A DNA stretch of 64,000 bases from contig WUJK01000011.1 in assembly GCA_011317545.1 (NCBI GenBank), positions 573,501 through 637,500 of the forward strand, read 5' to 3'. Origin of the DNA: Coniella vitis. Lineage: Eukaryota > Ascomycota > Sordariomycetes > Diaporthales > Schizoparmaceae. The notes under the pieces are model-generated. The model worked only from the letters and a program-made list of their open reading frames with translations, made no database searches and had not been told where the DNA came from. This document shows positions 11,539-26,384 of the stretch, in pieces; the first letter of the stretch is position 1, and each line of letters opens with the position of its first letter. Both the position numbers and the translations under genes were made by a program.

Positions 11539-12228
11539 GTAGCTCCCATGAATCATCCGATTTTTCCTTTTTTGTTTCGTCTGATCCGTCGCGGCCCCTA
11601 TCTCCTCTGTTGACGATATAGCAAGGACGCAGCCTCTGAGTGGCTGTGGTCCGTTTCATCTCACCTTTTGCCCGGCAATTCTGTTTATCTGCCATAATTG
11701 CTACCCTACATGGGCTTGTTCTTGTTAATGCTTAAAGTTGTTTGCTTGCTAAGGTTACTGAGAGACCAACCTTGATCAACTCTTTGACGCTTCTATTCGC
11801 ACAATATTCACAATGTTTCCGGAGAAGACGGGGGCAATGGAGACGGGGTCTGTAATTATGCTGAAACCTGATTAGACAGAAACGCTGTTTATGGGAGGGA
11901 AGCGTTTACGTTGTCATGGTTCTAGATATGGTGGTCGGTATAGTGAGGCAATATGGAGATTGCCAAATAGGGTGGCTGCCGGACTTTCCAAAAATGTTTT
12001 TGTTTCGTGGTGATGACTTCGAAAAGGAGGGAGAACTCCAATACATGACATGGCAGTCTCTCGGAGCAAACATTGATTTACATAAATACCCATTGTCCTT
12101 CTCCCCAGGAAGTTGGATTCGAAGAGCATCATCACCATCTTCATCACAATCCAGGTTCATTCAGTAACTACACTTCCGTCTTCCCTTTTCGAAAACCTGG
12201 TCGTTTTCTTTAGCCTACAGTTTTGCTT

Positions 12229-12252
12229 CCATTTCCATTTCCATTTCCATTT
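12229..12252. repeat. (CCATTT)4 hexamer repeat in a pyrimidine-rich leader
   Basis: Four perfect CCATTT units are followed by C- and T-runs about 70 bases before the ATG at 12323. Pyrimidine-rich tracts near the transcription start are usual in filamentous fungi. Confidence 0.85.
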
Positions 12253-12322
12253 CCCTTTCCCCCCCTTTTTTTTCAACACAACCCTTGCGTCTTTTTTCCA
12301 AATCGTCCTTTTCGCTTCCAGA

Positions 12323-13425
12323 ATGCAGCTCACAAAAACCCTCCGCGATGCCCTGGTGGCGACCCTCATCCTCAGCCCCGCAGCCATCACCGGTCTCGCC
12401 GTGCCCTCCTCCCTGTGGGACACCACCGCCAAAGCAGGCACCCGTGCTGTCGGCGCCGCGCGGGCGGCCCTTGCGGGGACGGTCAGCAGCAACAACGCTG
12501 CGACAGTCGTCGAGGGAAGTGTCTTGAAGGCCCGTTCGGTGTGGAAGAGGCGGGAAATGGATGCGGTTATTCTTTCGACGCGCAAGAGCAGTGGTGGTGG
12601 GTCTGATGGTAAGTGCATTCTGTATTCTCTTTTTCTTTTTTTCCTTTTTCATAACTCTCTCTTTTTTTTCTCTTCTTTTTCCTTCTCTTTTTTTTCCTGC
12701 TGTGGATATGGACGACAGTGAAGCTGACTGAGGCATGGGGTTTATAGAGAGTTCTGGCAGCTCTAGCAGCTCTGGTAGCGGCTCTGGCAAGTCAGGCAAT
12801 GGTTCGGGGGGCTCTGATTCTGGAGACTCGAGCAGCAGCAATAGCAGCAGCTCAGAAAACTCAGGAGACTCGTCAAAATCTGGGGACTCCTCGAACTCGG
12901 GGGACTCCTCAAAATCGGGTGGCTCTTCAGACTCTGGAGACTCCTCAGGCTCCTCAGATTCTGGGGATTCTGGGGATTCTAGCTCAAGTGGGAGCAGCAG
13001 CAGCAGCAGCAGCAGTAGCAACTCTGGAAGCTCACGTGGTAGCTCTGGCAGCTCTGGCAGCTCTGGCAGTTCAGGAAATGGCAGCTCAGGAAGCGGCAGA
13101 GGTTCACATAGTAAGTCCCCGCATACATCCAACTACACAAGTCTCCTGCCAGACTCCATCTTACTCCACCAGTATCAAAATATGCTTTGAAGGCCTATAT
13201 AATAGGAAAAAAGGAAGAAGAAAAAACTAATTTTCCTCTCACTCCTCTCTAGGCACCGCAAGCGGACGTGCTGGCGCACAGCCTACGGCGATGCCATCTT
13301 CGGGATCGGGCCAAAGAGGCGGAGGATCTGGATCCAGCGGACCCAGTGGTGCACAACCGACCGGTTCTTTCAGTTCCTCGGGCTCCTCATCAGGCTCATC
13401 GAGCAAGAGTGGCCAAGAGAATTAA
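12323..13425 (+). CDS. Secreted Ser/Gly-rich low-complexity protein
   Basis: Exons are 12323-12608, 12748-13110 and 13253-13425; introns are 139 and 142 nt with gtaagt donors. Phases agree and give 273 aa. The N-terminus has a signal-peptide-like hydrophobic core (DALVATLILSPAAITGLA). Exon 1 then holds a short Ala-rich non-repetitive part. Exon 2 encodes about 120 residues almost wholly Ser, Gly, Asp and Asn in SGDSS/SGSSGS-type units. Exon 3 is Ser/Gly/Pro/Gln-rich and ends SGQEN-stop. No enzyme domain and no hydrophobic GPI tail are visible. It looks like a mucin-like or wall-associated secreted protein, but the function is unknown. The antisense strand of exon 2 is also open and should not be called. 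Confidence 0.7.
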
Positions 13426-14155
13426 AGTGGGATGGTTCGAGGTTACGGGTGGGTGCCAAAGGAGTCAACTCCCACGGAAGGAGAGGACTATAAAGCTGCA
13501 GGACAGGTGGATCTGGGATCTGAAGTCAACGAGAAGCATTTGATGAGGGATAGTGTGTATTGGAAATGCGAACCCGAGGATTGACTCCAAAATTACAGTA
13601 TATACAGTAGATTCGCGGTGAACCAGGATTATTCTGGCGGGATTCATCCCGGAAATTGGGCACTGTTACTTGTTGACATAGAGAAGAAGCTTGAGAAACC
13701 TGCGACAATAAAGATGTCATTGAGGAGGCATTGCTGTCACGCAGCACACGTAACGCACATGGAGCCAAGTTATGAAAAGCACTGACTCTAATCTTAAATG
13801 GGTATTTAGTCGCGATATTGAACAACCTCATCTCGAGCTGAATCTGAAGGCTTAAATGAATAAGGATAATTGTTCGTTGCATATCTCCCAGACTGTTTAT
13901 GTAGCCCTCGGCTTCGTAGAATTATAGAAGTATATGATCACTGTACTCTGAGTCATCCGTCCCTATAGAACCAAAATAAAAGGGGGAAAGGAGAAGATGT
14001 ATAAAAAGAGCATTGTGTTGTTCGATCCATATCCGTACCTTTGCCTCGGCCGAAGTATACCGACTGAGTCGAGCTATACTACACAAATACTTACTCCCAG
14101 GACAACCTCGACAGCCCCAGTTCATGGTTTGAACACGTAAGTACTTACTTACTAA

Positions 14156-14176
14156 TACATAGTACCGTACTATGTA
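14156..14176. repeat. Inverted repeat, 10-bp arms around one base
   Basis: Perfect arms TACATAGTAC and GTACTATGTA flank a single C. It is one of the dispersed TACTATGTA-type palindromes of this window. Confidence 0.9.
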
Positions 14177-16605
14177 CTACAAATATCTACATATAGTCTT
14201 TCTTTTCCACTTCTCTCTATTTAATATCCATAGGGCTGGTGATGCAAAAATTCGGTTCTTGGCTTGGCTCGGCTTCTAAATTACGCATACCCGGGAAAGA
14301 CCGCGGCAGGGTAAGGAAAAGGAAGTTTTGTTCTTTCTTTTTCCACCAGCCGCAATGGTTCTCTGCATTCGGATAAGCCTCTGCATAGTACAACGTAAAA
14401 AGACAAGTGTACTTGGCGTACGCCGGATAAATTTGAAGCCCAAACGCCAACACGATCTAGGCAGTCGGTCGATCTATCGACTGGCGTGTAAGGCGTGTGT
14501 ATGTGGTAGTAAAAGGGAAGGTCGATTCAAGACAAACTTTTTCTTTTGGAGATGATTGACTGGAACGGGACGGAGTGACATGGACATGGACAGGGACTTG
14601 TCAGTTTTTCTTTTCTTTCTCAAGTGTACAGTAGTATATTTGCGTTTGGGGCCCGATAACCGAGTCCATATGGGGCAAGTGAATAATGACGGACAGTGAC
14701 ATGATGGGCATTGGACAAACAGCCGCCAAAAAGACGTGTAACCAAGTAATTGACATTGTGCAGGATTTAAGAAAAGGCCTCGCAATTTGTGACAAGCGTG
14801 AGCGACGGGTCGAGGAATGTAAAATGAAGAGACTCTTCGTGACGATTTTATGCACATAAACAAACGTAAAAACAACGTTATGTGTTATTATACAAGTGCT
14901 ATGTACACTTTTCTTGACTTACATAGTACAATCAGGGGTTGAAGGGTGGATCTCCAAAAAGGACTTCAATCATAGTATAATAACCAAGATACTATGGATA
15001 CTCACACTTTCAGATGAGTCCGTAGTAGATAGTGTATCCCTACGCTACGTTCTGCAAACAACGAGGACTTGCATGCGTGCACACCACTTGCGCGTATAAA
15101 CTTCCAGCCCTCGGAAGTCAAGCAAAGGTGTAAATATGTTGTAGCACATCCTGGATCAGTATCGAGGGAGCAACCCCGGCTTGGGAACGCTCAGGCCCAG
15201 GCCGGCCTTATCGGGGTGGTGTGTACAAAAAGAGGGCAAAGCCATGAGTGGATGGTTTCTCCCCGGCCATGTCCGTCACGGCTTTCGTCTCGTTTTCCCC
15301 AGAGACACTTTTTGTCCTGTTTGAGATGCTCCCCTCGACGACCCCTTGGAAGGGGCAGGTGGCTCTGTGGTTTCGACACAGCGTAAGCCACGAGACTTTC
15401 GGCGTGACCAGACGGCCACAGACAAGAAGAGAGGGGGCAAAACGCTAGAAGCCACTATTGACGCAGCACCATGCTTTTTCAAGGAGGTTCATAATCCTAT
15501 GCTGTGTGAGTTCTTTTTGCGAGGGGCAGAGCACATTTCCTGTATAAAATTGGAGTTGTGGAGGACTCGGCGACCAGTTTACTGCATATGTCCATATGGG
15601 ACTAATAATGACCGCTTTGACCTTGGCTACGTCTTTTACGGTTAGCAGTGGGGCAGTGGGCATCTACTTGTACTATGTACACATGGTAGGCCCTGTCACA
15701 CCTGTGCATAGTAGTGGTGATAGCGCTGGAGGAGCCCTATAATGGTCTGTGCTGGGCGCTAGCAGGGACCCCTGACAGCACCTGACAGGCTTGACGGGCC
15801 TGGCAGTCTTGGGCATCGTGAAGCTAGTTGATGTTGTTTGTTGTGCTATTGCTCTCTCTAACCAAAATAACAGTACCGCGCCTCGATCTTTCCTGTCTCT
15901 CTCGATCTTCTCCCTCTTCGACAACTTTTTCAGCCCAAGCATCCAACATCCAAAAACAAGGCCTCGTAGCCAGTTCGAGGGCCCGTTACGGAGTTCACAG
16001 GATGCACCATGCACAATAGAATGCCGTGCAGGGCCAATTCCATCGGGCCTCGGCACTTGGCAGCAGTTGGCCTCTGCTGGGCTGGCCGGCATGCCGTGCT
16101 GCTACCCTAGCTGCCTGCTGTACATCATAGTAGTATCGTAGTATGCACAATCTTCTCTCAGCGCGGTCCTCTGTATGGCATGACAGGAGCGCTGGTTGTA
16201 AGAGGGACAGTGGAAGCAAACGTGTTTCAGCTGTACGGGCAAAAGACTGCGAATGGCACAGCGTGCTGTTGCACGGAACCCAGGCACGGCGCCATCTCCG
16301 GCGACCTGCATCAGAAGGGCCCATGTATGTTTCTGTTGCCACAGCACTGCCTTGCGCCTGCTTTCTTGCAGGTCGAAGTGGCATATCCTTACTTGACTCG
16401 TCGCGTGCTGAATCACAGCATTCGGCAGAAAACCGAGGTGGACAGACACGGAGGTTCTGCAATGAAGTCATCCGTCTGGTGGGCAGTCGCACCTGCTCTC
16501 TACGGAATTCGAGAGTGGTAGAGTGGCTGACCTGCTGTGAGATGGGATGACAGCCAGCGACTGCCTGCACATGCAGCAAGAGCAAAGGGCCCACTTGCCT
16601 TTACT

Positions 16606-16637
16606 ACATACTATGTAGTACATAGTACATAGTATGT
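16606..16637. repeat. Inverted repeat, 12-bp arms
   Basis: Arms ACATACTATGTA and TACATAGTATGT are separated by 8 bases that carry part of another copy of the same motif. It lies within the gene-poor region. Confidence 0.9.
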
Positions 16638-17659
16638 GCAACCCGGAAGCCAGACCGAATTGACAGGCCATCCATCACCGTGTAAGCACTATGTACTAGT
16701 AATGTGAAAGCCAGCCTGTGGTGCATGAAAATGGTTTGGGCCCATCCCAGGATTTGCCCAAGATTTTGCGTGGGGGCAGCGGGGCTCAAGTGCTCACCAC
16801 TTGTTCGCTCACCTTTTTTGCAAACCCCAGTTCGCGACTTACTCCAATAGGCTGCACCACCGACTGGCACCGGCCAGCCCTGCAGCCAATCCAGCTGCCA
16901 GATCCGACGGTCGCCGTGTGCCGCTCACTGCCTGGGCCCAGAGCTCCAGAACCCCACCGCGCCTTGTCTGCCGTTGCCGACCTCCCATTTGCCCTCCCGT
17001 TCTCGCCGCCAAAGTGACGGCTCGTATGCTCAATTGCCGCTGCGTCTGCATCTGTCCTCGACTGGTTAAGATGAATGCTGTGCCTGGGAAGCGTGGAATC
17101 CGCCGACCCACTCGGTCCTGGGGCGCTGGGTGCCGGGCCATGGCAATCTGTGCTTGGGACGGGCGGGAGCATGCCAGAGACAGCCAGCCAGCCAGACATA
17201 TAACCAGAGCACGCCGCTGCTGAGCCCTTGGTCGCGCGCCGACATGGCTCACAATAAATCCGCTTTTCCTGAGTCTGGTTCGCTCGCCCTCTGCTGCATG
17301 TCTCATCCTAGCAGGGCTGGTCCAAATGTCTCCTATTCCGTCACTCTCGTGGCGTCGGTCTTGACATTGCCACGCGGCTACCTCGCCTCATCCAGAGAAC
17401 CCAGCTGCCTCTAACCTCACTAGTAGCTGATGCGTTGACCCCTTGCGCATAAAGACTTATTATTACTACTACCACTACCTCGATCCTGGCAACACAAAAC
17501 CACCACGTGGTTGATAAATCAAGAAAAGAAGAAAAAAGGAAGAAAGGCGACTGAAACGACCGAATAAAACCCAAGACCATCCATTCCCACGTGTTGGCTT
17601 TGCTTCTGTTGTTACGTGAGCATTTCAGAAGCCTTCCGAGGCTCATCGGCGTCTCGACC

Positions 17660-19904
17660 ATGTGGGACTATGGCAACGATAACCGTGGCCCGCAGATGGC
17701 GGCCGTCAGTATCGTCATGGCCTCTCTCAGTATTGTAGCGGTTACCCTGCGAAGCTATACCATGGCCGCTATCCTCAAGCGCTTCCTCTTTGAAGACTGG
17801 CTGGCCGTTGTCACATGTGTAAGAATGCCCCCCCGTGGATTGGCCCCTTTCTACTACTGCTGGCATTAATGTAGAGTATTGACCGGATTGTATTGGAAAT
17901 ATAGATCTTCCAGGTCGCCTTCTGCATCGTGGTAGTAACTGGTGTCTCTTTTGGGCTTGGAGCCCACGTTGAGAACGTCCCTGAGGTGAACCGACACAAG
18001 GCCCTCGTTTGCAAATGGGCAGGCCAGGTCGTCTACATTGTCGTGTCCACGCTTGTCAAATTTGTCGTCGGCATCTTCTTGCTCCGGCTTTGCGTGAACA
18101 ATAACTGGCAACGCGTCACCATTCTCGTCCTGCTCGTCATCGTCGGCATATACAACATCTTTTACTTCTTCATGGCCGTCTTCCAATGCCAACCTGCCGA
18201 GTACTACTGGTGGCGCTATACTACTGATCCGCCAGTGACGGGCCAATGCAATGGGCACTCCCTCGCAACGATTCCTACGTACTTTGCCTTTCTTATCGGC
18301 ATCGTCTCCGACCTTACACTTGCACTCCTACCAGCAACACTCATCAAAGGCGCAAACCTGGACAAGAAAACAAAGGTTTCTGTCTGCTGCGTCCTGGCAT
18401 TAGGGTCACTGTGCGTTGAAAGACTAAATACCCTACCCGGGCCTAAGTTTCTGTTTGCTAAGAGTGAATACGCTAACTGAGCGATTAAAACAGGGCCTCG
18501 TTGGCAACCATAGCTCGAATCCCTTATGCTAAGCAACTGCTCTCCAACCCGGACTATCTGTACAATTTCACAGATTTGGCAATATGGAGTATTGTCGAAT
18601 GCGGTATCGCCATCACTGCATCGTCTCTAGCCACTCTTCGGCCATTATTCATCAAATGGAGGGTGCTTGCTGCATCGCACATGACCAAGCGATACGCTTC
18701 CGGAGGTCTCGACGCCGGACTGCCGATGCAGAGCGCCAAGACTATCACCACCATCTCCGCCTCGCGTGACCGCAATAGCAAGAGGAATATTAGACTAAGC
18801 GGAACGACAACACAGACAGGAACAACGGGCCTCAGTGGACTGTCAGGCGGTCTGTCCAGTGTAAGAGAAGGCCGTGAGGTCATTCTGGTCGAAAAGGACA
18901 TTGAAATGTCGATCATGACAAGAGGTGAATCCGAGGACAGCCTGGAGCGGCTAGAAAGAGAGGTCGACGATGTGATCTGGCCTGGTTCAGCGAGGCGCAA
19001 AGTCAGCCAGGATCAAATGTCGTCCATTTCGAGCCTGAGAAAGAACACCACCGACTCGCGTCCACGACCGCCCCCGTTGCAGACGAGCTTCTCGTCTGGC
19101 CCCAACAGACAGTTGTCCTTTCCAAAGTCGGGATCCGTCGGATCATCCTTATCATCAGCGGGTCAATACTTTTCCAAAGACTCATACTCTAGCCCGTCAT
19201 CTCCGCAGACACGCAAACGGCAATCTGACGGACTTGTCGGGTTTGATGCCCCCCACCGAAGTCCTAAAATGGGCCAAAGTCCTCCCATCAGTCCCTTCAG
19301 CGACGAAGAATCTCCTTTTGATCGCGGCGTTGATCACATATATCCCGAATCCGCTACACGAAATTCCCGGACGACGAACGGGCCGCCAAGCTTCCACCTT
19401 CCTACGCGGCTTCAACACCAGGACACGGTATCCAGCAGCCACATTGCCGCAGGCTCGGGTCGGTTCCAGGGTACAGGTGATACCAGTATAGGCCTCTCTC
19501 CACCACCATGGATGATGCAAACGAGCAGCATCCACAGGTATTCCCCAGACAACCTCCAGGGTGGCCTCAGGTCGCCTATAGATCTAAGTCATGGACAGAG
19601 TCGATCCTTGGGCAACACGCCGGTATCACCATCTCAGGAGATGCCCATGACTGGCCCCCAATTCCCTTTTCAAAGCCAAACTGCCATAGCAGAGGGCTCA
19701 AGACGGGCCACAGGGCCCAAGGGCAATGGTCGGAGGCCGAGCGAGTTGTCGATCAATCCAGAGCACTCACCGAGTGCAAGACTGACAAATGACATCCATG
19801 AACCTCCCGGGAGCAGCCCCAGGGAAAGCCCCCGATCACCGCAGGAGTTGCCAAGCCCGCTAGGGAGTCACCCGCCATTATCGCCTATACAAGACTGGGT
19901 TTGA
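17660..19904 (+). CDS. SAT4-family (fungal rhodopsin-like domain) integral membrane protein
   Basis: Multi-span membrane protein of the large Pezizomycotina family annotated as integral membrane protein/SAT4; its biochemical role is mostly unknown and no retinal binding is implied. Exons are 17660-17818, 17914-18410 and 18494-19904 (688 aa). The first acceptor could lie 9 bases upstream without frame change. Family marks: RSYTMAAILKRFLFEDWLAV, FGLGAHVENV, FYFFMAVFQCQPAEYYWWRY, then SLASLATIARIPYAKQL joined across the second intron, and IWSIVECGIAITASSLATLRPL. The C-terminal half (about 300 residues) is cytosolic-looking, Ser/Pro-rich and probably disordered, with an acidic patch near VEKDIEMSIM. 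There is no signal peptide; the N-terminal Met opens just before the first membrane span. Confidence 0.88.
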
Positions 19905-20899
19905 GACGCAAGCCGTCTACATCCTTTACAAGCTGCTGCCTTGGCTTTGTGGGATGAATTTTCATGACAACTCCTTAAAAAGCATTTTGTTTTGATTTCC
20001 GCATATACCCACATACAATCTTTTTTGTCAGATCACACAGCCTAAATGTGCATTGTATCTGTCCTGTTCTTTGGAGCGCTGCATCTCGAGCATATATAGA
20101 AAGGGGGAAGCGGACTGATTCTTGACGCAGCTGGCTGATGTACTTCTTAACATTCATTATTGATATCATTGTTTTGTATATAACCACGAGTCGATACTTA
20201 TTGATTGGTTGGAGCTGAATCTGGACAGGCATCTGGGTTGCAAATACAGGTGGCGCGTTTAGTATATAGGCCTACAGGAGGATATTCATTACCTTGTAAA
20301 TAGCTCAAAGAAATACTGATGGCAGAATTTGCAAATAACATGATCAACGTGCTTTGCCGTTGTTGTTAGTCTTGGATTGGGTGAATGTATTCAGATGGGC
20401 TCACGCGCATGCCAAGCTCGAGCGAAGGTCACGGTTGCAACGTCAATGGTGACCATTGTGGATATTGTTTTGAAAGGTGCTGGGGTGGGGGGGGGGTTAT
20501 AGAAAACTTGCTCAAGCGAGTAAGTTTTCCAGGGTTTTATCCAGCTGAGTTTATTGTATATAATATATAGTATTAGCAAGATTCAAGCAGATAAATCGAA
20601 GCAGCTCTATTCTACGATGAATTGGATTTCAGTCCACAAGTGCAAGTACTGGGTGCGTGTCGGACGTTATACAGTGCTTCTTTGGCCCACAGAAGGACCT
20701 ATCAGAAGCACTTGCGATTTGAAGCGATCTCGGCGGGTCGATCTTATCAGATCACTAGATAGACTTCCCGAAAGCGTGGATCCGCGGCTCAAAGGGTTAC
20801 GTTCGCTACTTCTCCTTTCTCTCTTTATCTCTCCCTCCATCTTTCTCTTTCGGGCCCCGATTCCTGGCCTTGCCTCTTTTGACCTGGCCAGCCCAGCCA
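19905..20899. other. Intergenic, promoter of ferric reductase gene
   Basis: AT-rich 3' flank followed by a leader that turns CT-rich at about 20805-20850. No gene is seen. A run of nine G interrupts near 20490-20500. Confidence 0.6.
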
Positions 20900-23203
<2,304 letters not shown>

Positions 23204-23431
23204 AGAATGTTTGTTTATTTGGCAGAAATGGATTTACCTATAGACTTTTGCGTGAACGGCACTGCAACGGGTGCGAACCTGATACGGAACAGAATAGAAT
23301 AGAATTCAGTTGCACCTCTTCAAAACACGAGACGCCAGGCTTTCTCCGACCGTTGGTGTTCCTACTCTTTCAGTGTTCAATTATCGCAGGCCCAAGCAGC
23401 CCAAGCCTAGGCCTTAGCATGTCCAAAACCC

Positions 23432-24790
23432 TCACTTGTGCTCCTCTGGAACTCTATACAGAATCTCCCCATTGGGAATAACAATAAACCGATCCTCCTC
23501 GCCCTTCCACACCCTCCACGTCTCGCTCATCTCGTCCAGATCCGCCTGCGAGCCCAATCCCTGCCTGACAAACTCCTTTGCGAAATCAGAGTACAGCGCA
23601 CGACCGACCCAGGATTCGCCGAATTTCTCGGCGGCCTCGTCGGTGTAGAACCAGGAGGACCAGGACGGGGTTAGGCTGGTGCGGTGGAAGGAGGCTTGCT
23701 TTGCCCACTGTTAAGAACGGGGGAGAAGGAAATTAAATCTCAGCATTAGTCTTTTTCTATACCATTTGTTACGTTTTCGTTGTGTGGTGAAGGGAGAGGT
23801 GACTATAAGGGCAATGGTGGTTGTGTTGTAGTTCTGTTAGGTAAAAAAGAAGAAGAAGAAAAAGGAAGAAAGAAAGAAAGAAAAAGAAAGACGTCGGCTA
23901 AGATGGTTGAGATTTTGTTTTTCTTTAAAACAATATATATATATTCTGAAAGAGATCACGGCCTCAAATACTACAAGACACGCAGATTCTTGCGCGAACA
24001 AGCAAATACACAATGCAGAAAAAGAGGACAGTAGAGAAAGAAGGGAAGGAGAAAAACAAACACTCACCTGCAACACATATCGCCCGGCATCCGGCTCCCC
24101 ACCACATCCCCTCGCCACCTTTCGATACACATCCAGCCAGCGGTCCAGGCCTTTGGGTTCAGGCCACCAAGAGAAACTCTTGTAATCCGCCTCTCTGGCC
24201 GCGACAAGGCCACCGGGCTTGGCCACTCGCCGCATCTCCTTCAAGATGCCCACGGGGTCCTTGACATGCTGCAGGACCTGGTGGCAAAACACAATATCGA
24301 ACGATGCATCCGCATAAGGCAGGGCGTTGGCATCAGCAGCTTGAAAAGTCAAGTGAGTCTTGCCCGTTGCTGTCTTCTCATCCACACCCCCCCGACTTGC
24401 TTCCTCGCCATCCTTTTCAACATCATGGCCATTATCAGGAGCGGCAGCAGTAGACGTAGTCGTAGTCGTTGATGGACTGGTAAAGGTATACCCCCGCGAC
24501 GCGGCATGCTCGCGTGCCTTGTCCACTACACTCTGTGCGAAGTCGACGCCGACGACCCTGCCGTGGGGCACGAGCTCGGCGAGGTCCGTGGTGATGGTGC
24601 CGGGCCCGCAGCCAACGTCGAGGATGGTGTGGTGCGGGAGGATGTGCGGGAGGAGGAAGGCGGCGCTGTCGGCTGCTGTGCGTCGGGCGTGGCTGTTGAT
24701 GACGCTTGTGTGGTGGCCAAAGGTGTAGGTTGCTTGCTCGCGGGCGGTAGCGGGCGGAGGAGGAGGAGGAGGAGCAGCAGGGGAGGCCAT
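23432..24790 (-). CDS. Class I SAM-dependent methyltransferase
   Basis: Soluble methyltransferase, substrate unknown. Exon 1 is 24790-24068 and exon 2 is 23707-23432, with a 360-nt intron rich in GA/CT simple sequence. The join RYVLQ-WAKQASFHRTSL is in phase and gives 332 aa. Motif I is LDVGCGPGTIT (Asp58 on); motif II has VVGVDFAQ; the later motifs are ANALPYADASFDIVFCHQVLQHV and LKEMRRVAKPGGLVAAREADY, as in the UbiE/Coq5-like group. A Thr/Ala-rich insertion (about residues 105-140) interrupts the fold between motifs II and III. The N-terminus has a run of seven or more Pro. Exon 2 continues FYTDEAAEKFGESWVGRAL. Its neighbour is the convergent ferric reductase, 228 bases away. Confidence 0.88.
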
Positions 24791-26384
24791 TTTTTGTGTA
24801 GGCGTGAAGTGTTTCTGGGTTAAAGGGTATGTTATGTTGGGAGTTTAGGTCTTGTGGGAGTGGGAAATTAGATTGAAAAGCGGGAAAGAAAAGGACAAGA
24901 AGGGTCGAATGCAGATTACAATTGTAAGAACGTGTTAATTGTAAGTGGAATTGCAGGAATAAAGTTGGGGTGGTCTGTACTTATATTTATGATGATGTCG
25001 ATGAACGTTTATTTGGAGGTTTCTTGGACAAAGATGCTCCAGCATATGTAAGCTGCCGATATCGGTGTCCTGCTATTCTGGCTGGCTGCCTTTTCATACA
25101 GCAACAGTTCAACATCTCCTCATCAGATGCTCTTGTGCTTAATATTACGTACATGAGGGGTTATTGGGATGCAAGAAAGGTATTTCGTCCCATATTTGGC
25201 CTGTAAGAAACTGTAGGATTTGTACTTTGTATAGCATAAACTTCATAGGAAGACGGTGCCGGCTCGGGGATTTCCATACTGAAATCGAAACAGCTTCTCA
25301 AGCATAGTCAACGTAAGTCTTTGGTGTATTATGTGTCATTCTTGCTGGCAATAGGGCTTGATCCCCGGAACTCGACCAGTGATGCCGTCTCGGGAAGAAC
25401 AAAAGGCATGGCTGTGGGAAAGCAGTATCATGGGCTATACAGTAAGATGAGGGCCGAGTTACGCAAAGCAATGCCGCGGAGAAAGCGAGGAAATCTGATC
25501 CATTTAGAATATAAAATTGAAGCCACTTGCTAGTCCAGAGAAGGGCTTCCGTGGCCTGATTTTAAAGGCTTTTTTTCTTCTTTCTTTTTTACAAGCCACG
25601 ATCAAAGTTGTTTCGGAAAAGACTATTTATAGTCGTTCGTTCGAAAGGCTCAAGGCCTGGGTTGCAAAGAGGGCCGTAAGATTGCCATTGCAGTATTTCT
25701 TGCAGAATAATGAAACAAAATATAACGTGTATGGTTCAGAGCAGACGCATCGACATGTATGACTCTACTGAGATGCTGAAGCAGGAGAAGCCGCTGACAC
25801 TATTGTTCACCTGAGTGGACAATACAAGCAATAACTCATTGCACAACCTCTTCAGTGACTGTGCCATCCTGGATCAATAAAAAGGAAAACAAAGGGGGTT
25901 TGAGGTCATACATTGTTACGACTTGCACTCGTGACAAGCGGTATTGTGCCACGGGAAAGAATAAATGACAAAGAAAAGGCCTATTATTGGATATGGGGTG
26001 TTCTTGTATCAATGTGTGATTGTTCGAAGAAGATAGGGCCATTTTCTTTTTTGGTTAAACAAAAAATGAATGAACAATAACTATTGTTCGAGGTGGTGGT
26101 GACCAGCTATTCTCACAATACAGTAAGTGATAGGCCCTTTGACCAACGAGTACCTATAAATCAATGAGAAGTCGTCGCAGGACAGCTCGTGACACATTCA
26201 TAATTGGAACCATATCTCCAAACACGACAACAACGAAGTTCCGAAAGCAAGAAATAATACAGTATCCTTCCAGCAGAAACCCTCTGACACAAGAAATCTT
26301 CTTATTCTTCTAAACAAAAAACAATCAAAAAAAACAAGAACCAAGGGTAGACCAGAAGAGAAAAAAAAAAAGAAGAAAAAAACA
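24791..26384. other. Intergenic, no gene seen
   Basis: AT-rich 1.6-kb gap holding the divergent promoters of the methyltransferase and the PPxY protein. Small plus frames (24970-25206, 25321-25533, 25517-25762) have no domain. An A-rich leader (26310-26384) precedes the next start codon. Confidence 0.55.

Larger units (their letters stand above)
10947..12322. other. Intergenic, 3' flank of ZIP and promoter of the Ser-rich gene
   Basis: No convincing gene. It contains CCAA units at 11502-11520 followed by 18 A at 11521-11538, then AT-rich sequence and a pyrimidine-rich leader with CCATTT repeats just upstream of the next start codon. Confidence 0.6.
13426..17659. other. 4.2-kb gene-poor region with clustered short palindromes
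   Basis: No coding gene can be supported. Short open frames at 15791-16141, 16180-16521 and 16801-17223 overlap on both strands and lack domains. Eight of about 21 copies of the ACTATGTA/TACATAGT 8-mer fall here, including perfect inverted repeats at 14156-14176 and 16606-16637. The right end (about 17430-17650) is the promoter and leader of the SAT4-like gene. A non-coding transcript or a decayed element is possible but unproven. Confidence 0.6.

Noticed and set aside
12215..13132. Minus-strand frame with Pro-Glu-Leu repeats
   Set aside because: It is the reverse complement of the Ser/Gly/Asp repeat exon; it crosses the plus-strand introns and has no start context.
15791..17223. Several 100-200 codon frames on both strands
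   Set aside because: They overlap each other on both strands, lack domains or splice logic, and contain the palindromic intergenic motif.
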